64,000 nucleotides of DNA from NCBI GenBank assembly GCA_003963305.1, contig RXJR01000001.1, positions 532,202-596,201 on the forward strand, in the 5' to 3' direction. Positions 26,908 to 33,664 of the stretch are shown here, one piece after another (positions within the stretch are counted from its first letter, which is position 1; each line of letters opens with the position of its first letter). A program made the position numbers and the translations under genes. Source of the stretch: Candidatus Melainabacteria bacterium (GTDB taxonomy: Bacteria > Cyanobacteriota > Vampirovibrionia > Obscuribacterales > Obscuribacteraceae). The notes below the pieces were generated by a model. It worked only from the letters and a program-made list of their open reading frames with translations, had not been told where the DNA came from and made no database searches.

Positions 26908-27052
26908 GCCTGTGCAAGTTGAAAGAGCAGTTTCTGAGCCGCTACACTCAGATATAGCGTGGTGGAGGAGTATCGCCCCCGACGTCGGTTATGAACCGAA
27001 TTCGCTTTTACACGAATCATGAATGTAAGCTCTTGCCGTTAGAGCACAGGCT
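26908..27052 (-). ncRNA. Y RNA (YrlA type) upstream of rsr
   Basis: On the minus strand an 8-bp outer stem (27044-27051 / 26908-26915, perfect) is followed by the internal loop TCTAACGG / CAACTT and an AAGAGC/GCTCTT inner stem. Inside is a tRNA-like module in permuted order. First comes a T-arm-like hairpin (CGG-TTCATAA-CCG, 26986-26998), then a short G-rich/C-rich closed stem in the acceptor position, then a D-arm-like hairpin (CGCTA/TAGCG, 26940-26959). YrlA RNAs are known Ro60 partners that mimic tRNA in this way. The start follows from a well-spaced promoter at 27060-27088; the 3' end is approximate (only TTT follows the stem). Confidence 0.78.
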
Positions 27053-27059
27053 AACAAAA

Positions 27060-27088
27060 ATTATATACAAATCGTCGCGCGTTGTCAT
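27060..27088 (-). promoter_or_regulatory. Promoter of the rsr-proximal Y RNA
   Basis: Minus strand: -35 ATGACA (27083-27088), 17-bp spacer, -10 TATAAT (27060-27065). Transcription would begin about 8 nt on, at A27052, which is the base just before the outer stem of the Y RNA. The same stem-to-promoter distance is seen at the second Y RNA. Confidence 0.8.
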
Positions 27089-27147
27089 CAGCAAACCGAT
27101 CAATTTAATATTCGTGCACTACCATTGGTGGCACACTCAAACACTGC

Positions 27148-28866
27148 TTATTTTGTGTTTGCTTTCCACTCATTCGTAAAGGATACAACGGCATCAAGAA
27201 GCGCCTTCAATTTTTTTGCACGCTGCATCACATCAGACGCGGTATCCATATCGTGATTCTGAATTGATTTAACACCAATGTTCGTAAGCAATTCCAGCTG
27301 TTGATCGACAGCAGATGCAAACTGATTACAGTCATTCAAAACCAGCACCAGATTCTGCTGCAAGAGCTCTTGAACCTTCCCGCTTGCCTGATTCGAATTT
27401 TGTGGTTGAGATGGTTGAGCAGCGGGCGCACCAACTGGACCTATCTGGGGAACAGGATATCCTCCCTGACGCCCGGCAGCCTGCTGGTTAGCAAAATACT
27501 GCTGTGGACCAGTTTGACTTTGCATTTCTTGCGACTGTCGAAATGGGGGAGAGCCGAACGGTTGCCCCGGCGAAGCGGGTTGTTGCGGATAACCAGGCAT
27601 AACCGCTCCCTGTTGCGGTCCCGTTGAAGATTGCTGCTGTTGAGACTGGAAATTGGGTGGCTGCGGCTGACCGGGTGTTGGCTGGACAGGTTGAGGACGC
27701 GACGGATATTGCAGAGGCGCATTTGCCGGCGCCTGTGGCGGCAGCTGTGGATTTGGACCGGTTTGTCTTTGCATCGGAGCAGGCACCTGCTGCAACCCAG
27801 GCTGGGGCATCTGCCCCGGCATCTGTGGCTGAACACCCTGCGAAGGCATTGGATAAGGCTGCGAGCCACGCTGTTGTTGCATATTCGCCGGCATTTGCTG
27901 CGAACCTGGCTGTGTCGGAGGTTGAGGATAAGGCGCATTATGCTGTTGCGGCGAATATTGCGGCGCCGGCATCTGTTGCGACTGCGACTGCTGCACCTGA
28001 GACTGAGGCGATGGGATCTGTTGTGACTGAGATTGCTGCGACTGAGACTGCTGCGGCAATGGTTGGCTCACTGGCGCGAACGATGCGCGAGGGGGCGTAG
28101 GGCGGGACGGATTTTCCTCAAGCAACCACTCAGGTTTCAAAAGCTCTACTTTGCTGTTGCTCGTACCAAATGATTCTGGTCGGGCTGGCAATTCAGGAGC
28201 GGGGGCAGTCGGAGGCTTTGCGTCGAGCGAGAACTTATCGGTATCTTTAGCCTCGCCCCGAGCGACCATAATCAAATGCGCAAACAAACGTTTTGCAATC
28301 GCCGAAGCCTGGTTCATCGAGACAGGTTTGCCATCGAGAGTCCAATTTATTTTGTTTCGAGCGGCAGGGGCGGCAATCATTTCCATGTAGAGCGGAAATT
28401 CTTCGTGACGAGCTTTAAAACCCATCAGCACGCCGACAGGCACAACATAGACTTGAATACGGAAAAACTCGCCCCGGACAACAAGCGCCCACTTATTGGT
28501 AGACAAATAGCCTACTGTGACGACTGATGTATCGGGAGCTGCACCGGGACTGACAGGGACCTTGGAATCTTGCACGGCCGGTCGCGTACAGTTCACCTGT
28601 AATTCAGGTTCTGTGCACATGACGCTGAAATCGTAGGCATAGCGCTGAAAATGATCGAACAATCCATCGACCCAGGCAGCCATTGACCGGGGCGGCTCCT
28701 GGTTGGGGTCGGCATCATTTTTGATGACGACTGCATCCTTTATAGCGTCAGTGCTCAAAGCAGCCAGCCACTTTGATGTCTGCTCACCACTGAAGGGCTT
28801 GATGGAATTCAGAATACGCTTGGATAGAGGGTCGGAGCCACCGCTTCGATTCTTTTCGTCAGCCAT
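27148..28866 (-). CDS. Uncharacterised protein with Q/P-rich linker (Ubl/E1 cassette)
   Basis: About 572 residues from ATG 28866 (an in-frame ATG at 28929 would add 21; neither has an ideal ribosome-binding site, though GAGGA lies 10 bp before 28866). Residues about 20-250 form a globular domain with TNKWALVVRGEFFRIQVY and VPVGVLMGF stretches. Residues about 265-490 are low-complexity Gln/Pro/Ser/Met, with SQSQQ repeats. The last 80 residues are helical. I do not recognise the folded domain. It lies just after the E1-like gene and before the Y RNA and rsr, all on one strand. The disordered middle would suit a scaffold. Confidence 0.65.
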   Translation of the reverse strand: MADEKNRSGGSDPLSKRILNSIKPFSGEQTSKWLAALSTDAIKDAVVIKNDADPNQEPPRSMAAWVDGLFDHFQRYAYDFSVMCTEPELQVNCTRPAVQDSKVPVSPGAAPDTSVVTVGYLSTNKWALVVRGEFFRIQVYVVPVGVLMGFKARHEEFPLYMEMIAAPAARNKINWTLDGKPVSMNQASAIAKRLFAHLIMVARGEAKDTDKFSLDAKPPTAPAPELPARPESFGTSNSKVELLKPEWLLEENPSRPTPPRASFAPVSQPLPQQSQSQQSQSQQIPSPQSQVQQSQSQQMPAPQYSPQQHNAPYPQPPTQPGSQQMPANMQQQRGSQPYPMPSQGVQPQMPGQMPQPGLQQVPAPMQRQTGPNPQLPPQAPANAPLQYPSRPQPVQPTPGQPQPPNFQSQQQQSSTGPQQGAVMPGYPQQPASPGQPFGSPPFRQSQEMQSQTGPQQYFANQQAAGRQGGYPVPQIGPVGAPAAQPSQPQNSNQASGKVQELLQQNLVLVLNDCNQFASAVDQQLELLTNIGVKSIQNHDMDTASDVMQRAKKLKALLDAVVSFTNEWKANTK

Positions 28867-28973
28867 GGACCGCCATTCCTCATACCGCCTCCTATCAATC
28901 TTCCCTGAACAGAGCGAACGCAACCGCATTTAGCGCGTAAATCTGGAGGTTTTTGACGATTTGAGGAGATTTC

Positions 28974-29615
28974 TCAACACTCATCAATGTTGACTGAAAG
29001 GTCTTCCAGCGTCACGGAGAGATTCAACTTTTTTCCCTCAAGACAGTAACGAACAGAAGCTTCACTCGTCAGCGCAACAAGCATAACGATTAAATTCCGA
29101 GCCAGAGGATAATCGCAAACATGATCATTTGCGTCGCCTGGTACAACATAAACATCATTCCACTGCACCTGGCCATAAGAGCCATTCAGCCCAGCGTGCA
29201 GACAAGCAGTACCGGCTCGTTGCGCTTCTTCGTAGACCAGCCTGCGACTATTTGAGTTGTCAAAAGCATCGACAATTAGATCAAATCCCCGCAGTAATTT
29301 TGTGACGTTTTTCGCCGTCAATTCCTTAGAAATCGAAATGATTTCATCGCCAACCTCACGATGAATCAAATTGCGCAAGGCATCCGACTTCAAACCACCG
29401 ACATCGTCCAGTCCGTACACTTGAGTGCCTATATTGTGCATTTCAACACGATCTTTATCAATGACCGCGAGATTGGCTACTCCCATGCGAGCGAGATTCA
29501 CAGCCAGATTGGAACCGAGCGCACCAGCACCGCAAATTACTATCCTGAATGACGCTAGTTTTTCCATGGACCCGGTGCCACGGTGAAGTTGCTCGTGAAA
29601 CAATTTTCTCGTCAT
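28974..29615 (-). CDS. ThiF/MoeB/E1-like adenylyltransferase
   Basis: 213 residues. A Rossmann nucleotide-binding loop GAGALGS (Gly29-Ser35), the following VIDKDRVEMHN segment, and DAFDNSNSR near 115 identify the E1-like adenylating fold. Such enzymes activate the C-terminus of ubiquitin-like proteins by AMP transfer. The CxxC zinc pairs of ThiF/MoeB are missing and no classical catalytic cysteine context is obvious; one Cys stands in a VCDYPLAR segment near residue 165. The protein is short (E1-like ThiF is about 240-250). It sits downstream of a Ubl-sized gene and a 296-residue protein of unknown family, so it may activate that small protein. No ribosome-binding site is evident. Confidence 0.85.
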   Translation of the reverse strand: MTRKLFHEQLHRGTGSMEKLASFRIVICGAGALGSNLAVNLARMGVANLAVIDKDRVEMHNIGTQVYGLDDVGGLKSDALRNLIHREVGDEIISISKELTAKNVTKLLRGFDLIVDAFDNSNSRRLVYEEAQRAGTACLHAGLNGSYGQVQWNDVYVVPGDANDHVCDYPLARNLIVMLVALTSEASVRYCLEGKKLNLSVTLEDLSVNIDEC

Positions 29616-29632
29616 GGTTACATTCCCAATAA

Positions 29633-30523
29633 TCAGTATTCATCAGCATATCCGCTCTCACGCATAACACCGACAAGACTTGTCAGATCAAAATCTTGAT
29701 CAAGACCGGACAAACAAATTCCTGCACTGACAACGCTCAGATCACCCGGACGAATCCTGGACACATGAGTATGTCCATCAACAACGTATCGTACAGCCAC
29801 TTGTTCCGGGCTCTCATTCCACATTCCATCCAACTGAGCACCGGCGTGATTGAGTGCACCCTCGACGCGCTGCAGAAGGCTTTGCGGCGTGACCTGACTG
29901 CCGGTAAGATGTGGATTTTTCCGCAGCCAGAGCATCCGATAGGCAACCTTCTCCTGCGGCACAGCATTGCGCACGTGCAACTCGTCTGGAGAGATGTCAG
30001 CTTGAAGCGCATCACGCAACCCTCTGGCAACAGCCGGATCGCGACGACGGTCCGCCGATTCATACCAGAATGTGGCGCCATCGAAACGAGCACAAACAGT
30101 TTGAAAACGGCTCGGATTCTTAACCAGATATAGCGGAATCGGACCGCTTACCTGAGCACGAGAATCTCCGCCACTGGCAAACAATGACCAGAAGCTCTGA
30201 TCAAATTGCTCAAGCAAAATCAACCTGAAACACGGCAACAATTGGAGATAGTTCTTAACCTGCTCCAGAGTAGGCGCACCACATACGGTTGCTTCTCTCG
30301 AGTTTTTAGATTTTAGAATCGCCCACCCTTCAAAGTCTTTTTCAGCAACCGACATCGTGTAGGCAATACCCTCGACCTGCACGGATACTTGCCTGCCGCG
30401 AACCACCGGAGCAACGAATGTGCGAGAAAGAACGCGTTCTTCTTCCGCAGCGATTCGGTTAATCAGCGCCAGTGGATCAACAGAAGAGGAAGACTGTTTT
30501 TTCTCCCTCTCCTCAGCAGTCAT
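29633..30523 (-). CDS. Uncharacterised 296-residue protein of the Ubl/E1 cassette
   Basis: I do not recognise this family. The first 40 residues are charged and helical. A mixed alpha/beta region follows with KDFEGWAIL, LLPCFRLILLEQFDQSFW and ARFDGATFWYESADRRRDP, the last a strongly patterned and probably conserved stretch. Cysteines lie near residues 81, 97, 143 and 269. There is no signal peptide or membrane helix. Its ATG overlaps the stop of the 86-residue gene by 4 bp and it ends 17 bp before the E1-like gene, so it is an integral part of the cassette. It could be a conjugation or target-recognition factor, but no E2 or JAB motif is visible. Confidence 0.6.
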   Translation of the reverse strand: MTAEEREKKQSSSSVDPLALINRIAAEEERVLSRTFVAPVVRGRQVSVQVEGIAYTMSVAEKDFEGWAILKSKNSREATVCGAPTLEQVKNYLQLLPCFRLILLEQFDQSFWSLFASGGDSRAQVSGPIPLYLVKNPSRFQTVCARFDGATFWYESADRRRDPAVARGLRDALQADISPDELHVRNAVPQEKVAYRMLWLRKNPHLTGSQVTPQSLLQRVEGALNHAGAQLDGMWNESPEQVAVRYVVDGHTHVSRIRPGDLSVVSAGICLSGLDQDFDLTSLVGVMRESGYADEY

Positions 30524-30780
30524 CCGAAAACAGCCTCAGGACGCAATGTCATATTGCCGTTGCCGTGACGTTCGATCACAGTGTGGTCGAAATCTTTCAA
30601 TGCAACATCAACAAATTGAGCGACAGCGTTTCTAATATCCGCATCAGAGGTGCCTGCATTGACGCCTAGAGCCTCTAAGGCAATATCGCGACTGCGTCCC
30701 TGGAAGCGCAGGTGAAGCACAGTGACAGTGCCGTTGTCGGTCGCCAGATTATACAGAGTTGCTGGATCATTAGTGCTCAT
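30520..30780 (-). CDS. 86-residue Ubl-like protein, candidate E1 substrate
   Basis: The sequence reads as two strands (VTVLHLRFQG, RDIALEALG), a helix (SDADIRNAVAQFVDVAL) and two more strands (HTVIERHG, NMTLRPEAVFG), which fits a beta-grasp ubiquitin-like fold. It ends in a single glycine; classical Ubls end in Gly-Gly. GGAGGTG 5 bp upstream gives a strong ribosome-binding site. It is the first protein gene after the distal Y RNA and overlaps the next gene by 4 bp. Assignment as Ubl rests on length, predicted strands, the terminal Gly and the neighbouring E1-like gene; it is an inference. Confidence 0.6.
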   Translation of the reverse strand: MSTNDPATLYNLATDNGTVTVLHLRFQGRSRDIALEALGVNAGTSDADIRNAVAQFVDVALKDFDHTVIERHGNGNMTLRPEAVFG

Positions 30781-30812
30781 GACGCACCTCCACTTTTATA
30801 TTCAGTTGTCGT

Positions 30813-30954
30813 AAAAACTTGCCTGTACAAGTTGCAGGAGCAAAAGAATAGTGCTCTACCACTGAGCTACAGGGACAAATATCCCTGGGAGGATTCGAAC
30901 CTCCGACCTCTCCGTTAGAAGCGGGTGTATGCTCCTCCTGTTGGAGCACAGGCT
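30813..30954 (-). ncRNA. Y RNA (YrlA type) with near-perfect permuted tRNA module
   Basis: Minus strand, 5' to 3': outer stem 30946-30953 pairing with 30821-30828 (8 bp with one G-U); internal loop TCCAACAGG / GCAACTT; inner stem AGGAGCA/TGCTCCT (30930-30936 / 30836-30842). Then comes an anticodon-like hairpin CCG-CTTCTAA-CGG, and a T arm GGAGG-TTCGAAT-CCTCC (30888-30904). Next is an acceptor-like stem CAGGGA/TCCCTG closed by a 6-nt loop (30870-30887), then a D arm GCTC-AGTGGTA-GAGC (30853-30867). This 3'-half-before-5'-half order is the YrlA tRNA mimic; a permuted tRNA-Arg(TCT) gene is the alternative. TTTTT at 30813-30817 ends it, and a strong promoter precedes it. Confidence 0.85.
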
Positions 30955-30961
30955 GAATTTC

Positions 30962-30990
30962 ATTCTAGCCACGAACCAAAACTTTGTCAA
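30962..30990 (-). promoter_or_regulatory. Consensus sigma70-type promoter of the distal Y RNA
   Basis: Minus strand: perfect -35 TTGACA (30985-30990), 17-bp spacer, -10 TAGAAT (30962-30967). The predicted start, about 8 nt downstream, is A30954, directly before the outer Y RNA stem. This fixes the transcribed strand. If the TTTTT at 30813 leaks, the promoter would also feed the downstream Ubl/E1 genes. Confidence 0.85.
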
Positions 30991-31368
30991 GCCGCATTCC
31001 ATGCCGGTTTCCAGCTCCGCACACTTGCCGGCAGCCACTAAATGCGGTGCCGGTCGACGGGTGCAATAATCAGAATTCCAGATGCGTTTTCCGCAAAGTT
31101 CAACCTCGATAAACAAAACAATCTGCGCTCAGCAATTCAACCGCGAGTTTGCCTCGCGTGCAGACGGAAGATCTATTCTAGTTTCGCAGCGCACAGATGT
31201 CAATACAAGACTCAGACCCAGTTGCACACGCTCTGCGTACACACTGCGGGTACACATGTCGCACTGTACAGGGGCGCACTGCACACGCCCTCAGCTCCAT
31301 GCACCACGGACACGTGCGCGTAAAGCTGCGCGCTTATAAAAGCCACACCGAGCCTGGTGCCAACATGC
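30991..31368. other. Intergenic region between Y RNA and mglA-like gene
   Basis: No supported gene. Plus-strand frames between 31042 and 31385 lack ribosome-binding sites and are dominated by CACA/GTGCG-rich sequence. From about 31215 to 31330 there is a dense run of short GTACACA, GCGCAC and CACACGC motifs of unknown meaning. A weak hairpin (GGCACC...GGTG followed by TGGCTTTT on the minus strand) lies just after the mglA-like stop and may terminate it. Confidence 0.4.
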
Positions 31369-31947
31369 TTACTGCAAGCGATTGAGAATCAGTTTACTAA
31401 TTGCCTTCAGCGTTGCGAAGACTCCAAGACCTTCAGAAGCGACCGCTTCAAAGCTCGGCACGCCACGAATGTTCAATTCTTTCTCCAAACGTTCGATTGG
31501 CAAAGCATTTGCCAGGTCTCGTTTGTTGTATTGCAGAACCCACGGAATATTATCCAGAGTGAGGCTGTATTCAGCCAGGTTCTCAATCATGTTCTGAAGT
31601 GACTCGACGTTGTCGCGCGAACGCATCACATCTGAGTCGGCAACGAAGATGATTCCGTCAACACCGTTCAAAATCAACTTACGGCTGGCGTTGTACTCAA
31701 CCTGACCGGGAACTGTGTAGAGAGAGAATCTCGTTTTAAAACCTTGTACGCTGCCTAGATCCAGTGGTAAGAAGTCGAAGAAGAGAGTTCGCTCAGTTTC
31801 TGTAGCCAAACTGATCAACTCCCCCCTTGTGGTGGGTGCCAATTGGCTGTGAATATATTTCAAGTTTGTCGTCTTGCCACCAAGTCCGGTGCCGTAGTAG
31901 ACGATCTTGCAATTGATCTCTCTCGCCGCGTAGTTTACGAGTGCCAT
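31369..31947 (-). CDS. MglA-like small GTPase
   Basis: 192 residues, a Ras-like GTPase of the bacterial MglA type. The P-loop is in [16 protein letters not shown], a TTRGE switch segment follows, then [13 protein letters not shown] in place of the usual DxxG switch II, and the guanine-specificity motif NKRD. MglA sets cell polarity and controls motility in other bacteria by binding effectors in the GTP state. The GAP partner MglB (Roadblock) is not in the window. The gene stands alone on its strand. No membrane anchor is seen. Confidence 0.9.
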   Translation of the reverse strand: MALVNYAAREINCKIVYYGTGLGGKTTNLKYIHSQLAPTTRGELISLATETERTLFFDFLPLDLGSVQGFKTRFSLYTVPGQVEYNASRKLILNGVDGIIFVADSDVMRSRDNVESLQNMIENLAEYSLTLDNIPWVLQYNKRDLANALPIERLEKELNIRGVPSFEAVASEGLGVFATLKAISKLILNRLQ

Positions 31948-32466
31948 CCTAGTCTTCCTACTTCGCCTCTCTTGCCCTTAAATCCTCTTGTGAATTCAAG
32001 CGCCATGACCGACTGTCGATAGCAATTGATACCACGATTTGAGCAGTATTAGAAGTGTTCTTCAATGAAGTGATCCAGTTTGAAGTAATCACTAACGAAC
32101 CTCGTCCCCAGCTCGCTAAATGCGAGTCACCTTGATAACACACTTCTCACAGCCCTAACACGCCCGCCAAAGCTGTACCCCCAAAAACAGACTACCACGA
32201 TAATAGCCGGTCCATACCAAACAAAATAAGTGTAAATGTTCCTTTGCACTAGAACCGCAACACTATCTAATGTACCCAGCTGTGGTATCTGTTTCATGCT
32301 ACAATTCGACCTTTGCTTACTGTTTTGGCCGGTTGTGGCTCTTGCTGGCAACATGCCGCCGAAGGCAAATGCCTGATCTAATCAGGTATTTCGAGCGCCT
32401 CCTTATCAAGGAGACTGCGAGAAATCTGTACACCACTCTTTTGAGTTCATCACTGGTAATCGAACT
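31948..32466 (+). other. Intergenic region with structured rpmB leader
   Basis: No supported gene. Two perfect hairpins lie close together before rpmB: CCTGAT-CTA-ATCAGG (32372-32386) and CTCCTT-ATC-AAGGAG (32399-32413). The second is enclosed by an ATTTC/GAAAT pairing (about 32388-32428). They may form a leader that regulates L28 synthesis or an attenuator; neither is followed by a T-run. The remainder shows nothing I can name. Confidence 0.45.
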
Positions 32467-32670
32467 ATGGCTAAACGTTGTGATGTTTGCGGAAAGGGGC
32501 CTACGACAGGTCGTAGCTACACCTTCTTGCGTTCTCACTGGAACCCGCATGACAAGCGGAGATGGCTTCCAAATCTTCAACCCGTAAAGGCGCTCGTCAA
32601 TAAGACCGTCAAAAGACTGAAGGTTTGCACCTCTTGCATCAAAGCAGGAAAAATCCAAAGAGCTATCTAG
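32467..32670 (+). CDS. rpmB: 50S ribosomal protein L28
   Basis: 67 residues, full length for bL28. It has MAKRCDVCGKGP at the N-terminus and the conserved RRWLPNLQ and VKRLKVCTSCIKAGKI segments. The two CxxC pairs (CDVC and CTSC) mark the zinc-binding form. The protein binds 23S rRNA in the large subunit. The ribosome-binding site is weak (GGT 9 bp upstream). Two hairpins lie in the 100 bp upstream. It is convergent with hslO, which ends 50 bp downstream. Confidence 0.97.
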   Translation: MAKRCDVCGKGPTTGRSYTFLRSHWNPHDKRRWLPNLQPVKALVNKTVKRLKVCTSCIKAGKIQRAI

Positions 32671-32720
32671 TTCTTCAGGATCTCTCCGTCATTCGCTTCT
32701 GGAACTTCTATACGCTCGAT

Positions 32721-33632
32721 CTAGCGCCCCCGCGCCAGGTCGAGCAATCGTTCTTTTCCCACGTAATAAAATTCATTGCAGAAATGACAACGTCCCTCGG
32801 CCTGTCCGTCCTCTTCTGCCATCGAAATCAGGTCTTGCTTGGGAAACACCTTCAGAGCCTCTACAAAGCGCTCATCGGAACATTTACACCTGAATGAGAG
32901 GGGTTTGACCTCGGTCAGGGCAGTTATCTCAAAGCCTGCCAAAATTCTCTCCAGGATCTGCTCGAGACCCATCCCCCGGCGCATCAGAAACGTGAACGCG
33001 CCAAAAGTCGTGATGTTGTTTTCGATTTGGCAGATAGTTTCTTCTGTATGGTCCGGCAGCATTTGTATTATCAGACCGCCGGCAGCCTCAACCCCATTTT
33101 TGCTCAAATGAGTACCCACCACGACCACAGAACCGGTCTGGTCGGAATTGACAAGATAACGATTGACGTCCTCGCCGACCTCGCCAGAGGCGAGCTCAAC
33201 GGTTGACATGTGGGGTCCGCCGAAGCCATGGTCAATTGTGACGTGAAGATATCCCGTCTTGCCAATCGCAGCTCCGACGTCGAAATTTCCCAGAGAATTG
33301 AGTGGCAGCTCTATATTCGGATTCTGTACGTAACCACGTACAGTTCCCTTCGGAGAAGCATCGACAACTACTTTTCCAAGCGGTCCATCGCCCTGGAACT
33401 TGAGCAGAACCTGACCATCTTTGGCAGCTAGAGGAGCCAGCAGTGCCCCGGCTGTCAGTGCCCTGCCCAGGGCTGCCGTAGCAGTAAAGGACAATTGATG
33501 CCGCTGCCGCGCGACTTCGACAAGATCGGTAGTGGTGGCGATCACCGCTCTAATGGTGCCATCGGCGGAAATCGCCTTGAGAATGCCGTCTTTCATATCC
33601 GAATAGTCCAGAACGGGCTCCAATCCAACCAT
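32721..33632 (-). CDS. hslO: Hsp33 redox-regulated chaperone
   Basis: 303 residues. Hsp33 holds unfolding proteins during oxidative stress and is switched on when its zinc-binding cysteines oxidise. Those four cysteines are present near the C-terminus as CKC and CHFC about 30 residues apart. The core shows LTAGALLAPL, FQGDGPLGKVVVDA and VRGYVQNP. The family usually starts near the MKDGILKA segment, so ATG 33596 is an alternative to ATG 33632; neither has a clear ribosome-binding site. It follows prmC by 32 bp on the same strand. Confidence 0.93.
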   Translation of the reverse strand: MVGLEPVLDYSDMKDGILKAISADGTIRAVIATTTDLVEVARQRHQLSFTATAALGRALTAGALLAPLAAKDGQVLLKFQGDGPLGKVVVDASPKGTVRGYVQNPNIELPLNSLGNFDVGAAIGKTGYLHVTIDHGFGGPHMSTVELASGEVGEDVNRYLVNSDQTGSVVVVGTHLSKNGVEAAGGLIIQMLPDHTEETICQIENNITTFGAFTFLMRRGMGLEQILERILAGFEITALTEVKPLSFRCKCSDERFVEALKVFPKQDLISMAEEDGQAEGRCHFCNEFYYVGKERLLDLARGR

Positions 33633-33664
33633 TCTAGCAGTTTACAACTTATTTTAAAACCTTT

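Noticed and set aside
26991..27179. Plus-strand 62-codon frame upstream of the Q/P-rich gene
   Set aside because: It overlaps the Y RNA promoter and stem on the opposite strand, has no ribosome-binding site and no family features.
27624..28100. 158-codon plus-strand frame rich in Ala
   Set aside because: It is an antisense shadow of the Gln/Pro-rich linker in the 27148-28866 gene.
30841..30953. Ordinary tRNA gene reading of the tRNA-like segment
   Set aside because: The D arm lies after, not before, the T arm and acceptor on the transcribed strand, so no linear tRNA can form; the Y RNA reading explains the flanking stems and promoter.
31042..31385. Overlapping plus-strand frames before the mglA-like gene
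   Set aside because: Several mutually overlapping frames, no ribosome-binding sites, composition driven by the CACA/GCGC motif cluster.
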